A stretch of DNA of 64,000 nucleotides from Patiria miniata (Eukaryota > Echinodermata > Asteroidea > Valvatida > Asterinidae), in the NCBI RefSeq assembly GCF_015706575.1, contig NW_024037047.1, positions 7,816,632-7,880,631 on the forward strand. Reading direction: 5' to 3'. The translations under genes and the position numbers were made by a program. Under the pieces are notes generated by a model, which did not search any database, had not been told where the DNA came from, and was given only the letters and a program-made list of their open reading frames with translations. Below, one piece after another: positions 1 through 14,400 of this stretch. Positions within the stretch are counted from its first letter, which is position 1. Every line of letters begins with the position of its first letter.

Positions 1-777
1 CAACACTGCTCTTTTGTTTACTCTGTGAGCATAGTAGGGAGTCAAACAAATAAACCTTCTTGACATTTTTATTTATGCCACTTTAAATTTCATTTTTGGC
101 ACAACCAATTCCAACAAAATAATCTATCAAATAAAGTGCAACGCTCGAAGCTTGCGACTAAACTCATAAAACAAAACTATTAATTAAAAAAAAAAAAACC
201 TGTCACTTTTGCACGTCACAAAATACACATTTGTATTCACATACTTTACACATTAACAAATTTCTCAGATACTGTACATAGTTTTTCTCTTTTTGCTTAT
301 TAAAAAAAAAGCATAAAACAAATTCAAGTTCGTTAAGATTTAGGCAGTGATTCAGAGAATTAATCATCAGAAATGCGGTGAAGGAAACTGCAAATGATTT
401 TCTTCAGCCTATTTGGCTCCAGAGAGAAAGAACTTGAACAACCACACAGAACTCAACAGTTTTTAATAACAGATGTTAGAAACTTTGAGGTATCTTTGAA
501 GAGAGAAATTCCGCGATTTTCACAAATCGCAAGTGCCTAAATATGAGAATCCACGCTTCAAAAGCATAGAAGGCAATTTGAAAACATATGGCTCATTAAA
601 AATCAATTTTAATAATTTCATAGTTGTCGAGAAAAAAAAAAAGAGGCCTAAAGCGTCGGAGATTGACAAAAGATTTGGTGGTTAAAAGTGTTTAGAATTT
701 TTATTTTAGGGTGTCTTTTTATCACACAGAGTTTATCTTATATACCTGTAAAATGTTTGGCGATGATAAAAAGGCAG

Positions 778-974
778 AAAGAATGTAGTATCCAGACGCC
801 ACTTTGTTGGTTGAGTACAAAGTCTATGGGAAGTCGAGCAAATTTTCAAAGTATTTCTAACAAAATTGGAAATGTTTCTCAGTCCCAGATTCATGTCTTT
901 TCAACATTTTTGCAATGACTGGCATTCACTGAGAGATGTGAAAAAAAAAGCGGTGTCAGGGTGCAACATTCTTT
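778..974. mobile_element. AAAGAATGT...GACGCC element, copy a (inverted)
   Basis: 197 bp with ends AAAGAATGTAGTATCCAGAC and (inverse) AAAGAATGTTGCACCCTGAC. The interior word CAGATTCATGTCTTTTCAAC is shared with the other copies in inverse orientation. It lies downstream of LIN9. Confidence 0.78.
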
Positions 975-1565
975 CCTAAAAGACTACACGTACCTTGAAT
1001 GTCAAGGATCTAATGGTTTCTCAAAGGGAAACCAAGGTCATGATTTTGTTGAGTCAGTACAACAAGGTCGGAACTCGATTCTACAACAAAGTTGTATCTC
1101 GCGCGAATACGCTCCGTGCAACAAGGTCGCATCTTGCGACGTCCACTGACTTTGTGTGTTCATCCGGGTTATTTTAAACAAGATACGACTTTTTGACATT
1201 GATATCTTGCGTTTCACGTACATGACGTCACACGCCATTTTAGGAGATACAACCTTGCTGCATGGACACGATAATTTGGTGATTAGCAACTCGAAATGTC
1301 ATGCTGCAACTAAAACTTTACAAGACAATGGACCGAACCATTATGGCTCCGCTCCATGATTTTGAGACACCACAGCCTACTTGCCAAGGGTGAGATTGGG
1401 GGAATATGGAAAGCCAAGGAAATAATCGTCAGAGTGTTTTCAGGGTTGCCGAGGGCCCCAGAGCAACGTAGGGTCTATACTGCACAGATCCAACGCTGTT
1501 TGCATTTGCCTAAATACACCCTTTACAATTCCTGTTTCTTTTGTTCTATATCAAGTTTCATAGGT

Positions 1566-1855
1566 TAACCCTAACCCTGCTAAATGCAACATAATGCACC
1601 AGTGGTAAAAAGTTGTTGCAAGTTGTTGCATTTAGCAGTCTCTTGTTCTGATGCATTCCACCCCTGAATTCCGTTGCATTTGGCAGGTTTAAAACTGTAG
1701 TTTAAAACTGCTCTCCCAGATTATTATTCCCTGAACCCTAACCCTGCTAAATGCAACAGAATGTACCAGTGGTAAAAAGTTGTTGCAAGTTGTTGCATTT
1801 AGCAGTCTTCTGATCTCGAGCATTCCATGCCTGCATTCCGTTGCATTTAGCAGGG
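1566..1855 (+). repeat. Tandem pair of TTAACCCTAACCCTGC repeats
   Basis: Two copies of about 170 bp. Each begins CCCTAACCCTGCTAAATGCA, contains GTGGTAAAAAGTTGTTGCAA and ends in inverted TTGCATTTAGCAGG. A diverged copy lies at 17112-17385. The ends are related to other TTAACCCTAAC-bounded repeats in the window. Confidence 0.78.
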
Positions 1856-2254
1856 TAGGTACTTGGTACCAAGGATGGCATGTATTACTTTTTCATTTGG
1901 CAGGGTGCCTAGAGAATACCCCTTGGGGGTTTGGGTTAAAACACCAGTATGGAAAACGTCAAAGTTCAAAAGGCTTTCTATAAAAATCCTGAAATCGGGA
2001 AAAATCCTGACAAATCTCACCCCTGACATGCATGTACTTACATGTACGTGTAACATGCCTGGCTGGAAACATGTAGTGGTGGCGAAGGAGAGGTGTGTTG
2101 TTGCCACATTCAGAGTGGGCGTGGCCTAAGGGATCTGTCTCTTTGGGTGTCACATGACCCTCGAGGTTCCAATTACATTAGGATGTCGCGCTGATGGAGG
2201 AGAGGTCACGCTGAAGGTCAGGGGGGTGAATTCGAGGTCGGAAGTGGCCAGGAT

Positions 2255-5200
2255 TTAGTAGTCGACGTTCTTCTCGGCAAAGGCGTGCAGATTACCCATC
2301 TGGCTCATGCCGCTCTGAATGTGCGCAATGTGAACCTCTACGTTGTCCTGGAAACATCTGAAAAAACAAAAGTGGTCGAGCGTTTTTAAGACTTAGTTTC
2401 TGCTACGTGTGAAACCTGTACTAACGTAACTCATGATTGGCAACCAATGTCACTAGTCTTTTTGAGACAGGGCGGACACAAGAGGGCGCTATTTGGAGCG
2501 GATACATTTGGGTAAACACAAAAAAGTTTACCCAAACTAAACAGTGCCCTCCTTTAGTGTCGTCATCTCAAAAAGGCTAATGGGGTGACCTGGATCACAA
2601 GATGAGGCCTGGATCATGAAAGGCAACCTGGGTTATCCAAGCAACTTGGTCAGAGGTTACTTGGACTGTCCTGGATAATCAGGTGGTGCCACAATTTAAC
2701 AGGGGTAGCCTGGGTGGACATGGGTGACCTGGGTGGTCAGAGGTGACCTGGGCCGACAGGGGTGACCTGGGCCGACAGGGGTGACCTAGGCCCACAGGGG
2801 TGACATAGGCCCACAGGGGCGACCTGGGCCCACAGGGGCGACCTGGGCCGACAGGGGCGACCTGGGCCGACAGGGGCGACCTGGGCCGACAGGGGTGGCC
2901 TGGACCGACAGGGGCGGCCTAGGACGACAGGGGCAACCTAGGCCGACAGGGGTGGCCTAGGATGACAGGGGCGACCTAGGCCGACAGGGGTGACCTAGGC
3001 CAACTGGGGCGACCTAGGCAAACAGGGGTGACCTAGGACGACAGGGGCAACCTAGGCCGACAGGGGTGGCCTAGGATGACAGGGGCGACCTAGGCCGACA
3101 AGGGTGACCTAGGCCAACTGGGGCGACCTAGGCAAACAGGGGTGACCTAGGCCAACAGGGGAACCTAGGTTGACGCTGGGACTTAGGACAACAGGGGTGA
3201 CCTAGGCCGACAGGGATGACATAGGCCGACAGGGGCGACCTAGGCTGACAGGGGTGGCCTAGGCAGACAGGGGTGGCCTAGGCCGACAGGGGTGACCTAG
3301 GCCGACAGGGGTGACCTAGGCCAACAGGGTTGACCTGGGCCGACAGGGGTGACCTGGGCCGACAGGGGTGACCTGGGCCGACAGGGGTGACCTGGGCCGA
3401 CAGGGGTGACCTAGGCCGACAGGGGCGACCTAGGCCGACAGGGGCGACCTAGGCCGACAGGGGCGACCTAGGCCGACAGGGGCGACCTAGGCCGACAGGG
3501 GCGACCTAGGCCGACAGGGGCGACCTAGGCCGACAGGGGTGACCTAGGCCAACTGGGGCCACCTAGGCAAACAGGGGTGACCTAGGCCAACGGGGGAACC
3601 TAGGTTGACGCAGGGACTTAGGACAACAGGGGTGACCTAAGACGGGTGACCTACAATCCCGGCCAAAATGGTTGCGACACAACCACACAATGAGCATACC
3701 CTTCCCGGTTCCCCAGTCAATGTTGTCATCTCGCGCTTGAGCACAGACTGCCCAATGAGAGGCAACATTGGGGGGGGGGGGGGCGCAGTGAGTTTTGGCC
3801 AGGATTGTAGGTCAACAGGGGGAACCTAGGACAACAGGGGTGACTTAGGAGGATGGGAGACCTAGGTCGACAGAGTGACCTAGGTCGACAGGGGGACCTT
3901 GGTTGACTGGGGCTACCTAGGTCAACAGCAGGTGACCTGGGAAGACAGGCAAATCTTTTCACACTTCCTTTTTTGCTCAGGAGTCCGAGCACAAGCCACT
4001 GGTCAAAAGTCTAACAACCAAAAAAACTGACCTGAGATTTGAAGGGTCGATCTTCTTCTTCATCTCGTCTAACGATTCGTTTAGCGACTTGAAGCCGTAG
4101 GAGTTCATGTCATTCTTTGCTAATGACTGCAAATAAAATGAATACAGAAATTGTATAATGAATACTTCCATGCAAAAACATTTTTCCCTTGAGAATTCCT
4201 AAAAAGAATCCACAATGACAGTCTTTCAAAAGTATTTCCCCTTCCTGGCCAGCTGTCGGAACTTTCTTTAGGACGACATGACACAAAGGGCCACATGTAC
4301 TTATTTTGTCTGGAAGTGATTAACTTTTTTTAGTTTTTGTTCTAGAGCCTGTTTTGTGAAAAAGTGGGGAGTCATTCTGTCCTGATGAATTACTAAATCA
4401 CGCCTACGAATTTGGATTAACCCCAACTCCCTAGCGTCTTTTACTAGGAACTGGACCAAGTCCATCGAAATCCATCAATCACTGTGCGTCCAATTCAAAA
4501 CTGTACATGACATAATGGAATCCACCACTGACGCACTGGTTGACATTCATGGACTTGATACACATGGTTTTTATCACAATAGCAGTACAGGAAGCTAGGC
4601 AAAATCAATCGGATACCCCTAGCACTGCTTCAGGCCATTAGGCCCAAGTCCATCACACTCCATCAATATTTAGTCACGCCAGGCCTTCTGGACCAAGTCC
4701 CCCCCCCCCCTAGACTTGGCCAAGTCTGGGTTGCGCTCGGTCTGTGCCTATATAGTAAATCCACTCACAGCGCATATCGCATATTTACAGTACATAACGC
4801 ACGCCCTCATACGTCGAATCCGGACCATCATGTTAAAAACGTACATGTACATGTTATTTTCAAGTGATGCAGCAACCCAGACTTGGTCAATCTGCCAAGC
4901 GTACGCGCTGGTTTGTTCCACGTTTGTACACAGTCTATGGAAATTAATTCTCGATGTGATTGGCTTCTACCGATTTCGGTAGAAGCCAATCATATCACAG
5001 TATTTCAGGTAATGAGCGTTTTTATTCTTAAAAACGCGCGCAGATTGTTTTGATAATATTCCTAACACGCAATCAGCGTTGTCTACGTATCCGCGCATCC
5101 AAAGTTTCGCGGAGAACGCACACGCATCCCATGGTGTGAGGAGTAGAAACAGATACACGCACGCGTACGTTCGAATGCTTAGAAACGGGTATGCACAACA

Positions 5201-8200
5201 CGGGGTATGCACAACACGAAGCGGTATCAATGGATCTCAACATCTTTTACAGGTTAACCCCAATAAAAATTCCCTTTTGTTTTGAATAACATTTGAATAT
5301 CTCATTCTTTATTTATTCAATCCAAGAGCAGCTGATCTAAGCATTATCATCCCAATATAATGTGTTTGAAAGCTACAAATTAAGATTACGTTTTTAAACT
5401 TTTGCAGATTGTTATCCAGCCTTCCATACCTACTGAAAATAATAAACGAGTCTTCGAAAAACGGTTACTTTGATTGGTCAAGCGATGTTGCTGCATATGC
5501 ATAGAGATGGTGTTGCATATGCATTGATGAATACAGGCGCGTGCACGCGAGGGGGGGTGCTGATGGCAGATTGATCAAGTCGGAATTGCTTACTTTTGCA
5601 CCACATGTATGCACATGCTCTGAAATACATGCACACACATGCAGTGACATGTACGTGTAATACGCGTGTTGTACAATGTACATACAGTGTGTGCGCATTG
5701 TTATACGGCACTGAAGTGGAACGCGCGCTGAAGTGTACCTTGTCGGGCATCTGGAAAGACGTAAACTAAGTGATTCTTGCTACTGTTTTTTTAAAATTAA
5801 GATTAACGACTTAAAGCAATTCCGACTTGAGTCAAGTCTACCCCCCCCCCCCCCCCCCCGAAATCCACCAAAATGGAAGGATGGATTTTGATGGAGTTGG
5901 GGTGGTTAGGGTTAATTATGTAATATTATATAACCGACATACAGATCCTTGTCATTTGATTGGTGGAACTCACATCACAGACATTTGTTATTACTGCCAT
6001 TCGTGTCGGGGATCAAAAAGCACTACATGTATTTCAGTTTACTCGGCTCTGCCTTGTGAAATGGAAAAGTCCAGATTTTACCTTGGGATAATATTCCTCC
6101 CATTCCACGCCGATCCACTCAATATTTGTACAGTACCCACATGAAAGATGTGTGCTTCACAAAATAGGCTCTGTAGCAAAAACTGCTGGACCGAAATCAT
6201 ATTTCTTCTAAAAAGATTCTCCATCCTTTGGTGCAGGTGGTTTGAGTCTCAAGGTAGTGTTAGTGCGCCATTCCCAGGTTTTGTTTGTGGAGGGGGGGAG
6301 GGGAGGGGGCATCACCCTGCATAGGGTCAATGTTCCTTATGTACTGACCTTAATCTGCAGCATTAACGATGTCAAGCTGGCTATCAAGTCGTTCAGCTTG
6401 GGGTTCTTGACAGCCTGGTCGCCCAGCGCTAAGTTAGCGTCGTGGACCATCTGACTAGCTTCTTGGTCACACTGTAACCTGTCTGCCGTGGGTTCCGATA
6501 AGGGGGGTAGTCCCTGCTCTGGCGCAATCTGAGAAAAACAAATCATAAAGGAACCAAATGTTAAAGGGAATATACATCATTTGCTTTTGCTGTAATTTTC
6601 AGAAATAGATGGAATTGGGGGGTTGGAAATATATAGCAAATATAGTTACACTGACTTTTTTGAGGTTTTGGGTTCGAAAATGCTATAAAAAACAAGAAAA
6701 ACAATCATTTTCCTGTAGTCTGGTTCCCTGACTCCATATAAGAAGAAACAGAGCACTTTACATACATTGGGGAATTGTAAGGTCAGGGAACCAGTCTAGC
6801 TGGCTTGTACCCGTTCATAGGTGTGTAATCGATTGCAAACAAGTGCGATGGTCAATTGGGGCCAGTATTTGAAGAAAAAAAAAGCCAGTTTTTTCCAACG
6901 CTGGTCGGCCGACCAGCGTTGGAAATTGATCAAAAAATACCACTTTTCTTGAAAATGACAGTATACCAGGTGCCATGATTTTACAGGATGCTTTACACTG
7001 TCATTCACTAACAGTCCAGCAAGGTATTTCAAAATGATTTGGTAGTTTCATTTTTTGATGTTTGCAAATGTTGTATTTTCCTTTTAATGCCGATCTGTTT
7101 GCCTTTTGTCAGTACAGTGGAACGCTGCTACAACGAACATCGTGGGATCCACAGAAAGTGTTCGTAATAACAATCGTTCGGTACATGTATAGCAATCTTG
7201 AACCGCCTGTACCCTCTTTCGACCAATAGTGAACTGGCATTTCTCACATCTCACATCCCACGGCCGCACGAGGAGTCGTCACAAAACTTAAGCAATGGTT
7301 TTCCCTTTTATTGCTTTGGAAAATAATAGCCATCTATTGCTCTTCAACATTCGAACAAGATGTAACTATGGGTCGTTTGTTGTTCGGGAATTAAAAGTGG
7401 CCCAAAAAGTGTTTAATACACCCATGTACATTGTACAACCGGCAGATTTGTGGTTGATCTGTTGACTGTTTTCAACAACGATGTTCGGTACAATTTGTAC
7501 ATTAAAACCAGAAGCCAAGGATGATGTTGGGTATAGCCGAATGTTTGATATAGCAGTGTTCCACTGTAAATCATTTGATCAAAAACCTTGAGAGTCTTTG
7601 AGCTGTTTAAGAGTTACCGCCAATTTAAGAACAATATTGTTGATATATGATATTTGTGATTTTCTTTGGGCAGTAACCTTGGGCAATATTGACTTTTTAA
7701 CGTTTTTTTTTTAACCTGAATCCCTAGGCCCTTTTGGCTAGGAACCATCCTCAATCCTGCAAAATCCTCCAGTTGCCACCATGTAAACATTGGATTCAGC
7801 CTCAATCCTCCAAAATCATCCATAATTTCTTGAATTTTGTTCAGTTGAGGAGTGATCATTGCCTCAATCCTTCAAAATCCTCCAACTTTCACTGGTTGAG
7901 GCAGTGACGATGACATTTCAGAAAGCAGTGCGGAGGATATCAAGCATAATACAGGGCTCAATTATGCATGGCTGAACGTAAACAATGCAGGGTACAGCCT
8001 ACGAACTTGACACAATGCATCCCTCAAAATCAACCAACAGCTTTTTGGGCATTCAGCCTCAATCCTCAAAATCCTCCAAAACCATCTGGAGGATTTTGCA
8101 GGATTGCGGATAGTATTCACAGCAATTTTATTTATTTACAAGGTTCCAGATTTTTCTACAATCAAGTCTCATTTACACACACACATACATGTACATGTAC

Positions 8201-8398
8201 AGTACATGTACTTCCACCGTAGCTCCCTCTGTCCAGCTAGACTCCAAATGGACACATTATTTGGCATATTTTGTTAATAAGGCCGTTTTTTTTTAATTAC
8301 TTGGATTACGGAATCGCCGCCGGAAAAAATCGGAATTTTGAAAAAAATTAAAAAAATCGCCGCCAGAAATTGTCGATTCTGACTACCATGACTACCCC

Positions 8399-8429
<31 letters not shown>

Positions 8430-11400
8430 GCCTATTGTACAAAAAACTCTATATTGCGCGCTGTCCAGGCCTGTAAACCATAGTATTAGTACTGGTTTGA
8501 TCGAACGACATGACATACACCGCGTTCCCACTTGATTTGGAAAAAGGCGGATCAAGATCCGGCATTTTGGTGTGATCGTTATCTTACCGCAACGAAACCG
8601 CAAGTCGCGTTCCCACTTATGCTTGATCCACCTTTTCGTAAGGAAATGTTGGGTCCGAAAGGTCACTGAGTTCGGAATTACGCGCGCTCTGTGGGAGTGC
8701 CATTGTTGCATGGTTGCATGCTAGGCCAGGATGGGTCAGTTTTCAAACAGCACTATCAGAATTAACAGACAAAAATTACGCGAATTCACCAACATAAATC
8801 ACGGATCCGTAGAGGATCCGTGCGTGCATAAATTAAAAGGTGAAATCCAACAGAGCCGCTCACGTGTGACATCACGGCAGAAACCAATGCATCGATAAGG
8901 GATTCCCTGGTTCTGAAGCTTCTCATTGGTTAGAAACGGTCACATGATGTACTACGACATCACTTTCCAATTTTCTATAATCAATAGACCGCTTGCAGAC
9001 GCGTTCGATAATTGACGCGCTAAGGTGAGCGACGCCATGTTATGGGACAAAATGTGCGTGAATTGATATACGCCTGTCCCACAACATGGCGTCGCGCGCC
9101 TTCGCGCGTCGACTATCGAACGCGTCTGCAAGCGGTCTATACTTCAGATTTGTCACCCCCGTACGTACCGCGTTATCGGCACTATTCCCATCGCATACTC
9201 GTAAGCTTTTCAATGATTCTGTGCCAAAGTGAAGTCTTTTGGTGAGTGTGGACTCAGAGTCATTTATGGATGGAAAAATAAGTAAAATTTCAGGAATGAA
9301 AAAGGTTTAGTAATGGACGAACACGCAACAAAAATAAGGCCTATAGTGTAGTTTTAGGATACCACGTGCGCTTTTGCATGCGCGGTGCTAGCCCGTAGTT
9401 CAGCGGTTGTTTATTGTGCATGTTGTAAACGCTGGAAATGTCCACATGAGCTACACGCCTGAAAACGTGTTTCTTCGTTCATGAGACCGCAACATTTTCG
9501 CGCCACTCGTGCACCGGGCGGATGTTAACAGGTCAAATTGCCGGATCAGATCCACCTTTTGCGTTCCCATCTGATCGTGATCCTGCAATTGCCGGATCTG
9601 ATCCACCAATTGGGTGACTGTTCATTCTCGTGCCCGTTTTTGTTTCTTCATGTCTCTATGGGCGCCGCCATGTTGGATGATAGGGCGCCCCCATTTTTTT
9701 TTTTTTTTTTTTTTTTTTTTCATTTCCCGCTCGCCGCCGGAAATGGGGACCCAAAAATTCCGTAATCCAAGTAATTAAAAAAAAAACGGCCTAATTGGTC
9801 CCCTCTGCTATGAAAAATTGCTTTTGATAACCAGCCGCAGTAGGCTGGTCCTGAATATTCACCCAGACTAGTCCAACCACGGTAGGCTGGTCCTCAATAG
9901 TCGAATAGACTAGTCCAATGGTTAACTATCCGCTCCGTTCACAAGTACCCCCTCACCGGCAAAGACAGTACAGTTGGGGGTGACCGACTGATGCCATCTT
10001 GCCTGACTGCAATTCAATTGCCGCGAAGCGCGGCCACTGCGTGGACATAGTACAAATCCCCTGGTGTGCGTGCGTCACACACAAGGAATGGTGCACGTCA
10101 ACCAGCGAAATGTCCCGCCCATGGAACGTCATTGCTAGGTAAAAGGGCGCCCTCTTTCGTCGGCGCACGGAGCCCATGGTCCTTCATCGAACTTGCCCTA
10201 GGCTTAACGTGCGGCGTACACAAACGTTTCCAATGCTGTCACATGGCCACCGCAAAGAGCCAGCGATTGGACTGCAGGCGTTGCGGTTACGGGTGTGACG
10301 AGTCCAATCACAATGGCAGTGTGCACAGATTATCCCATGCCCGACGTGAAAAGACGAAGTGCGCTCGGCAGTAACCACTCATGAAGAAAGTTGTGTGATC
10401 TTTTGTACACTTTTTTGTGAGAGTTTCAGCAGCAGTTTCTTTCGGATTGGCCTAACAAAACTTCAAGGTAAACGGAGGTACCGACACAGGCATTTCGAGT
10501 TACAGGGGGTGTACAAATGTAGGTACTCATGTACATGTATAGACCATTATAATGTTGCAGCCATTTTGATTTTTTTCCCATTCAAATCAACGTAACCAAA
10601 GCGAGGCAGGAAGGAAAATTAGTCTGGTTCCTTTTTCCACAAAAACCATTATCATTCAGAACTGTTATTGGATACACGGAACATGACTGAAATTGTGACA
10701 GCATGATGGTCTATAAAATCCCATTCTCTTGACGGGAATGCAGTATGACTTTGAGATAAGTGGAGACTTGACTTTTCATATGACTTTGAGTTATCGGGAT
10801 TTCACTGTAGTTTATAAATTATATGGGATTGCAACATAACATTGCAAAACTTATATATGAGGTTTAAATGTCCAAAGGGATTGAAGCGCTGAATTCGGCA
10901 GCTCAACAGGACAGATGTGCATATTAAGAGTGCCCAAGGTGCAGGGTTCAAATCTTGGTGAGAACTTTTTTAGTTTCCCATAATATACATTTTCCTATTT
11001 TGTTTTTAATCAAATCACATTTTAAACTGAGGTCGGGGCAAGAATGTTGCATTCTGAGGTTGCTTTTTACATATTATCTCAATGAAGGTCAGTCATTGCA
11101 AAAATGTTGAAAAGACATGAATCTGGGACAGAGAAACTTTTCCAATTTTGTTAGAAAATACTTCAAAAATGCACTCAAATCCTTATCGCAAATAGCAAAA
11201 TCTGAGAGCATCACGGGAAGACTCAGGGACATTGACTGCATACATGTACGTATGCTGTCAAAGCGTACGCTGTATGGCGCACCACTGCGGCGATGGTGTG
11301 CGCGTTCGAACACAGCGTTCGTGCGTAGATCTTTGCCCCCTTATCCTGCAAATAATGCTTTGCGCAGATGTGTAGTTTGCTACATGTATGTGTGATAAGG

Positions 11401-14400
11401 CTATAGACTTTGTACACAGAAGTAGCGTCAGGATACAACTATTTTCTTTCTGAGGTCAATATTTGTTTTGATCGTAGCTCTGGAGGATATTTTTTTTTTT
11501 TAATTGAAATAAAGTCCGAGAACCATTCAGTTGACAACTGACGCATGGGTGCAACTGTGACAGGTGTCTCCAAAAAGTATCCAATGAGTTGATGGCCTTT
11601 CATTTGTGAGTTACGACAAACCCTAACATGCCGAATAATCTGTATATTTTTAGTCAGGTGTACTTTTGACATTTTTTTTTGTAGCGTGTTGCAAATTCTT
11701 CAGCTGTGTACAGTGTAGTAGGGCAACAATAGTCAATACCATTGAGCAAAAAATTCCAAACCATTGTGTACACTTGTCAATGTACATGTATTTATTACCA
11801 TTCATTCACCATTGCAACTGCATAGGATTCAAGTGTCATGTTCAGCATGTTCAGTGACAAGGGGGGAAATATCACGACCGTCATGCTTTAGTTTTATTTC
11901 ATTGTTCCCAAATCAATCCTAATATTTTGTAAAGGTGTAAACTGTTCATGTCTCTTATTCAAAAAAATCCAAACCTAGACCATGAAAACCAGTCAAAAAT
12001 GCACGCAAAAATGGGTTCGTAACATACTCGACGCAGCATACAATTTTACATGCAGAAAGCAATGCGGCTTTCATGCGTGTCATGACACAATGGTTTTATG
12101 TACACAAACACGAGGTTTTCGCATACGAATGCGTGCATACGGCTCCAGCACGAGATTCAGCCATTTTTTCCCACGATATTTACCGCCTCGTTTTCCTCCA
12201 AATCCCCGTTCTTTTCGTCTTCATCCTCGTCCTCGTCGTCCCAGTGATATCCATTGAAGTCCTCTTCGTCGTACTTGGGGATTTTGACGACTTTCACGGG
12301 CACATAATTCTTCCGTTTCCGCGGTGATTTTTGCGGCATAGCCGCCTCGGCTAAACGCCGTGCCACGCCCGGGCTTCCCTCGAAATTCACGGCGAGTACC
12401 GATTGGTTCCCGTTAGCAGCGAAATATACGCCACCTTGGGGTTCATCTTCCATGATTCTGGTTCAAATCGGCTCATTTTAACGCCATTTCTCCCAAGATT
12501 TCTCACGTAGCAGTGGCGATTTCCTTCCAAGGACGTCGAACAAAGAGCTCCAATTTTCTCCTGGTTTTTAAACTGCGGAAGCCATATTGAAATTTGGGCA
12601 TTTAAATTGATCCACGCATGCTCAGAAAGGTTACGAGTCACGTTGATTTGACGCGATTGGTCGTGAAAAGTCGAACCGGCGGGCCAATCAGATTTGAGTG
12701 GGTCGATGTATTGACCAATCAAAAGCGCGCACGCAGGTCATGTACGAAAAAAATTGCGGGAAAATCGCGCGAATCTTCAAGCATTTGCGAAGATTGAAAA
12801 AGGGAAGTTTTTCTTTTTGAAAATTCAAATCCCAAGTGTTTTCAAAATGAATCGCCTGAAATTGCAAGACACTTTCAGTTTTTAAAAGGGTAATTTATTA
12901 CCATAAAGATGGTCAATTTTTCTCTGCTGCTGTCAGGTTTTTTTTCTCAATATATTTTTTCCCCCACAAATTCCAATTTTCAACTCGTTTTCAATTGATA
13001 ATTGATTTTTTTTTCAATCCAGGATGAACTCTTCAAACTTTAAGTAGGTAATGTCTTATTTATGCACTTGTGTGTGTTTTTTTAGCAAGAAAAAAATCAT
13101 TTCAAAGTAATTTCAGTGAACTATACACTTTAAAATGAAAGTTTAAGGGCAAAATTATCAGCAACTTTTTTTTTTAAATGGTCCAATAATGTAAAAAATT
13201 TAAACGGATATACTCTATGTTGAACAATCATTCTTTGAAAAATATGTATATGAATCAAATTATCGGTAAAAAAAACCCTCATATTATATTTTTAAAAAAA
13301 AAACGATCAGATGATAAAGTGCAATGACGGAGGATTTTTTTCTCAAACTGGGCCCCATCGAAGGCATTAAAATGAAAAATTTTGTATTTTGTTTTCTCTC
13401 TTAGTTTCAAGGGAATCAGGTTGGCACAGTGGTTACTTTCCTCACCTCCAACACTATGGCCCGGGTTCGATTCCCGCCCGGACCACAGAATATTCTTTTG
13501 GGGTTTTCCTCCCACTTCTAAAAACTTCCATTGAAATAAATTGTTCAAATATGGATTTTCTGCCCTATTCTTAACCTGAATTTAAAGAATTGAGGCATAT
13601 TTTAAGAATAGGGAACAATTATTATTATTTATAAATTTTACAATGCAGTATGATAATACGTTTCTTTTTTTGTTTTCTTACATAATGAAACTGTTTATAA
13701 ATAAAGAACACAGACACGATCAAACAAATGGCTTTTATTCTTTGGACAGCTTAAACAATAAAAATACTTTAACGAAACACATCAAATACAAACATTAAAA
13801 CAATAGCCCAATTTTTTTTTTCCTTAAGTTAAATATATAAGTAAGATTTGAGGCTTTGCGTGGTGGAGATACTAATGGATGAAAGGTTTGCGGAAACACC
13901 ATGTGGGAATAATTTCTCAAACAAAGAGAAAGGGTCTGAAAAGAACCAGAGGTATAAACTCGACATTTATAAATATTTGCAAATGCTTCATGCCATACGC
14001 ACACAGTAGACACAGATTTGAGGCAAGTTTGAACCATAAATATCTTTTAAAAACTTACTCCCTTGTTAAAAATTATTCTGCTTAAAAAAAATTCTTCAAA
14101 GATTGGAAATACACTGGAGTATTTTACAGGAATCAATTAGAGTCAATGACATCTCGGTGTGTCGCGTACTTGAAAATAGAGAAAAAAGTCTGTAAGCAAT
14201 TGATGGGTTAATACTCTCACAACTTTTAAACTTTGGTCGTGTTTAAAATTCCGTTACTTGAAAAGTATGTGAGTGATTTGAATGATTCTTGTACTAAAAG
14301 AAAGCTTAGGCCAAAAACAATAATAGTGCTGCTTCCGGTTTCCCTACCTTCCCTATTCTGACAGCCCCTACCCTGATTTTTTTTATGGGAAAAATGAGAA

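Larger units (their letters stand above)
1..2254. other. Downstream flank of LIN9
   Basis: No gene recognised. It probably includes the LIN9 3' UTR next to 2255. It also holds the inverted-repeat element at 778-974, the tandem TTAACCCTAACCCTGC repeats at 1566-1855 and A-rich stretches near 190 and 300. The short reading frames here lack family features. Confidence 0.6.

Noticed and set aside
2581..3945. CRISPR-like array
   Set aside because: Units are adjacent 19-bp repeats with no unique spacers, in a eukaryotic intron; this is a minisatellite.
8274..8711. 145-codon minus-strand open frame
   Set aside because: Lies in the GGCC element, includes a poly-Phe run from poly-A/T and has no transposase signature.
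10885..10965. tRNA-like sequence near 10.9 kb
   Set aside because: A B-box-like GGGTTCAAATC is present but the A box and stems are poor; left uncalled.
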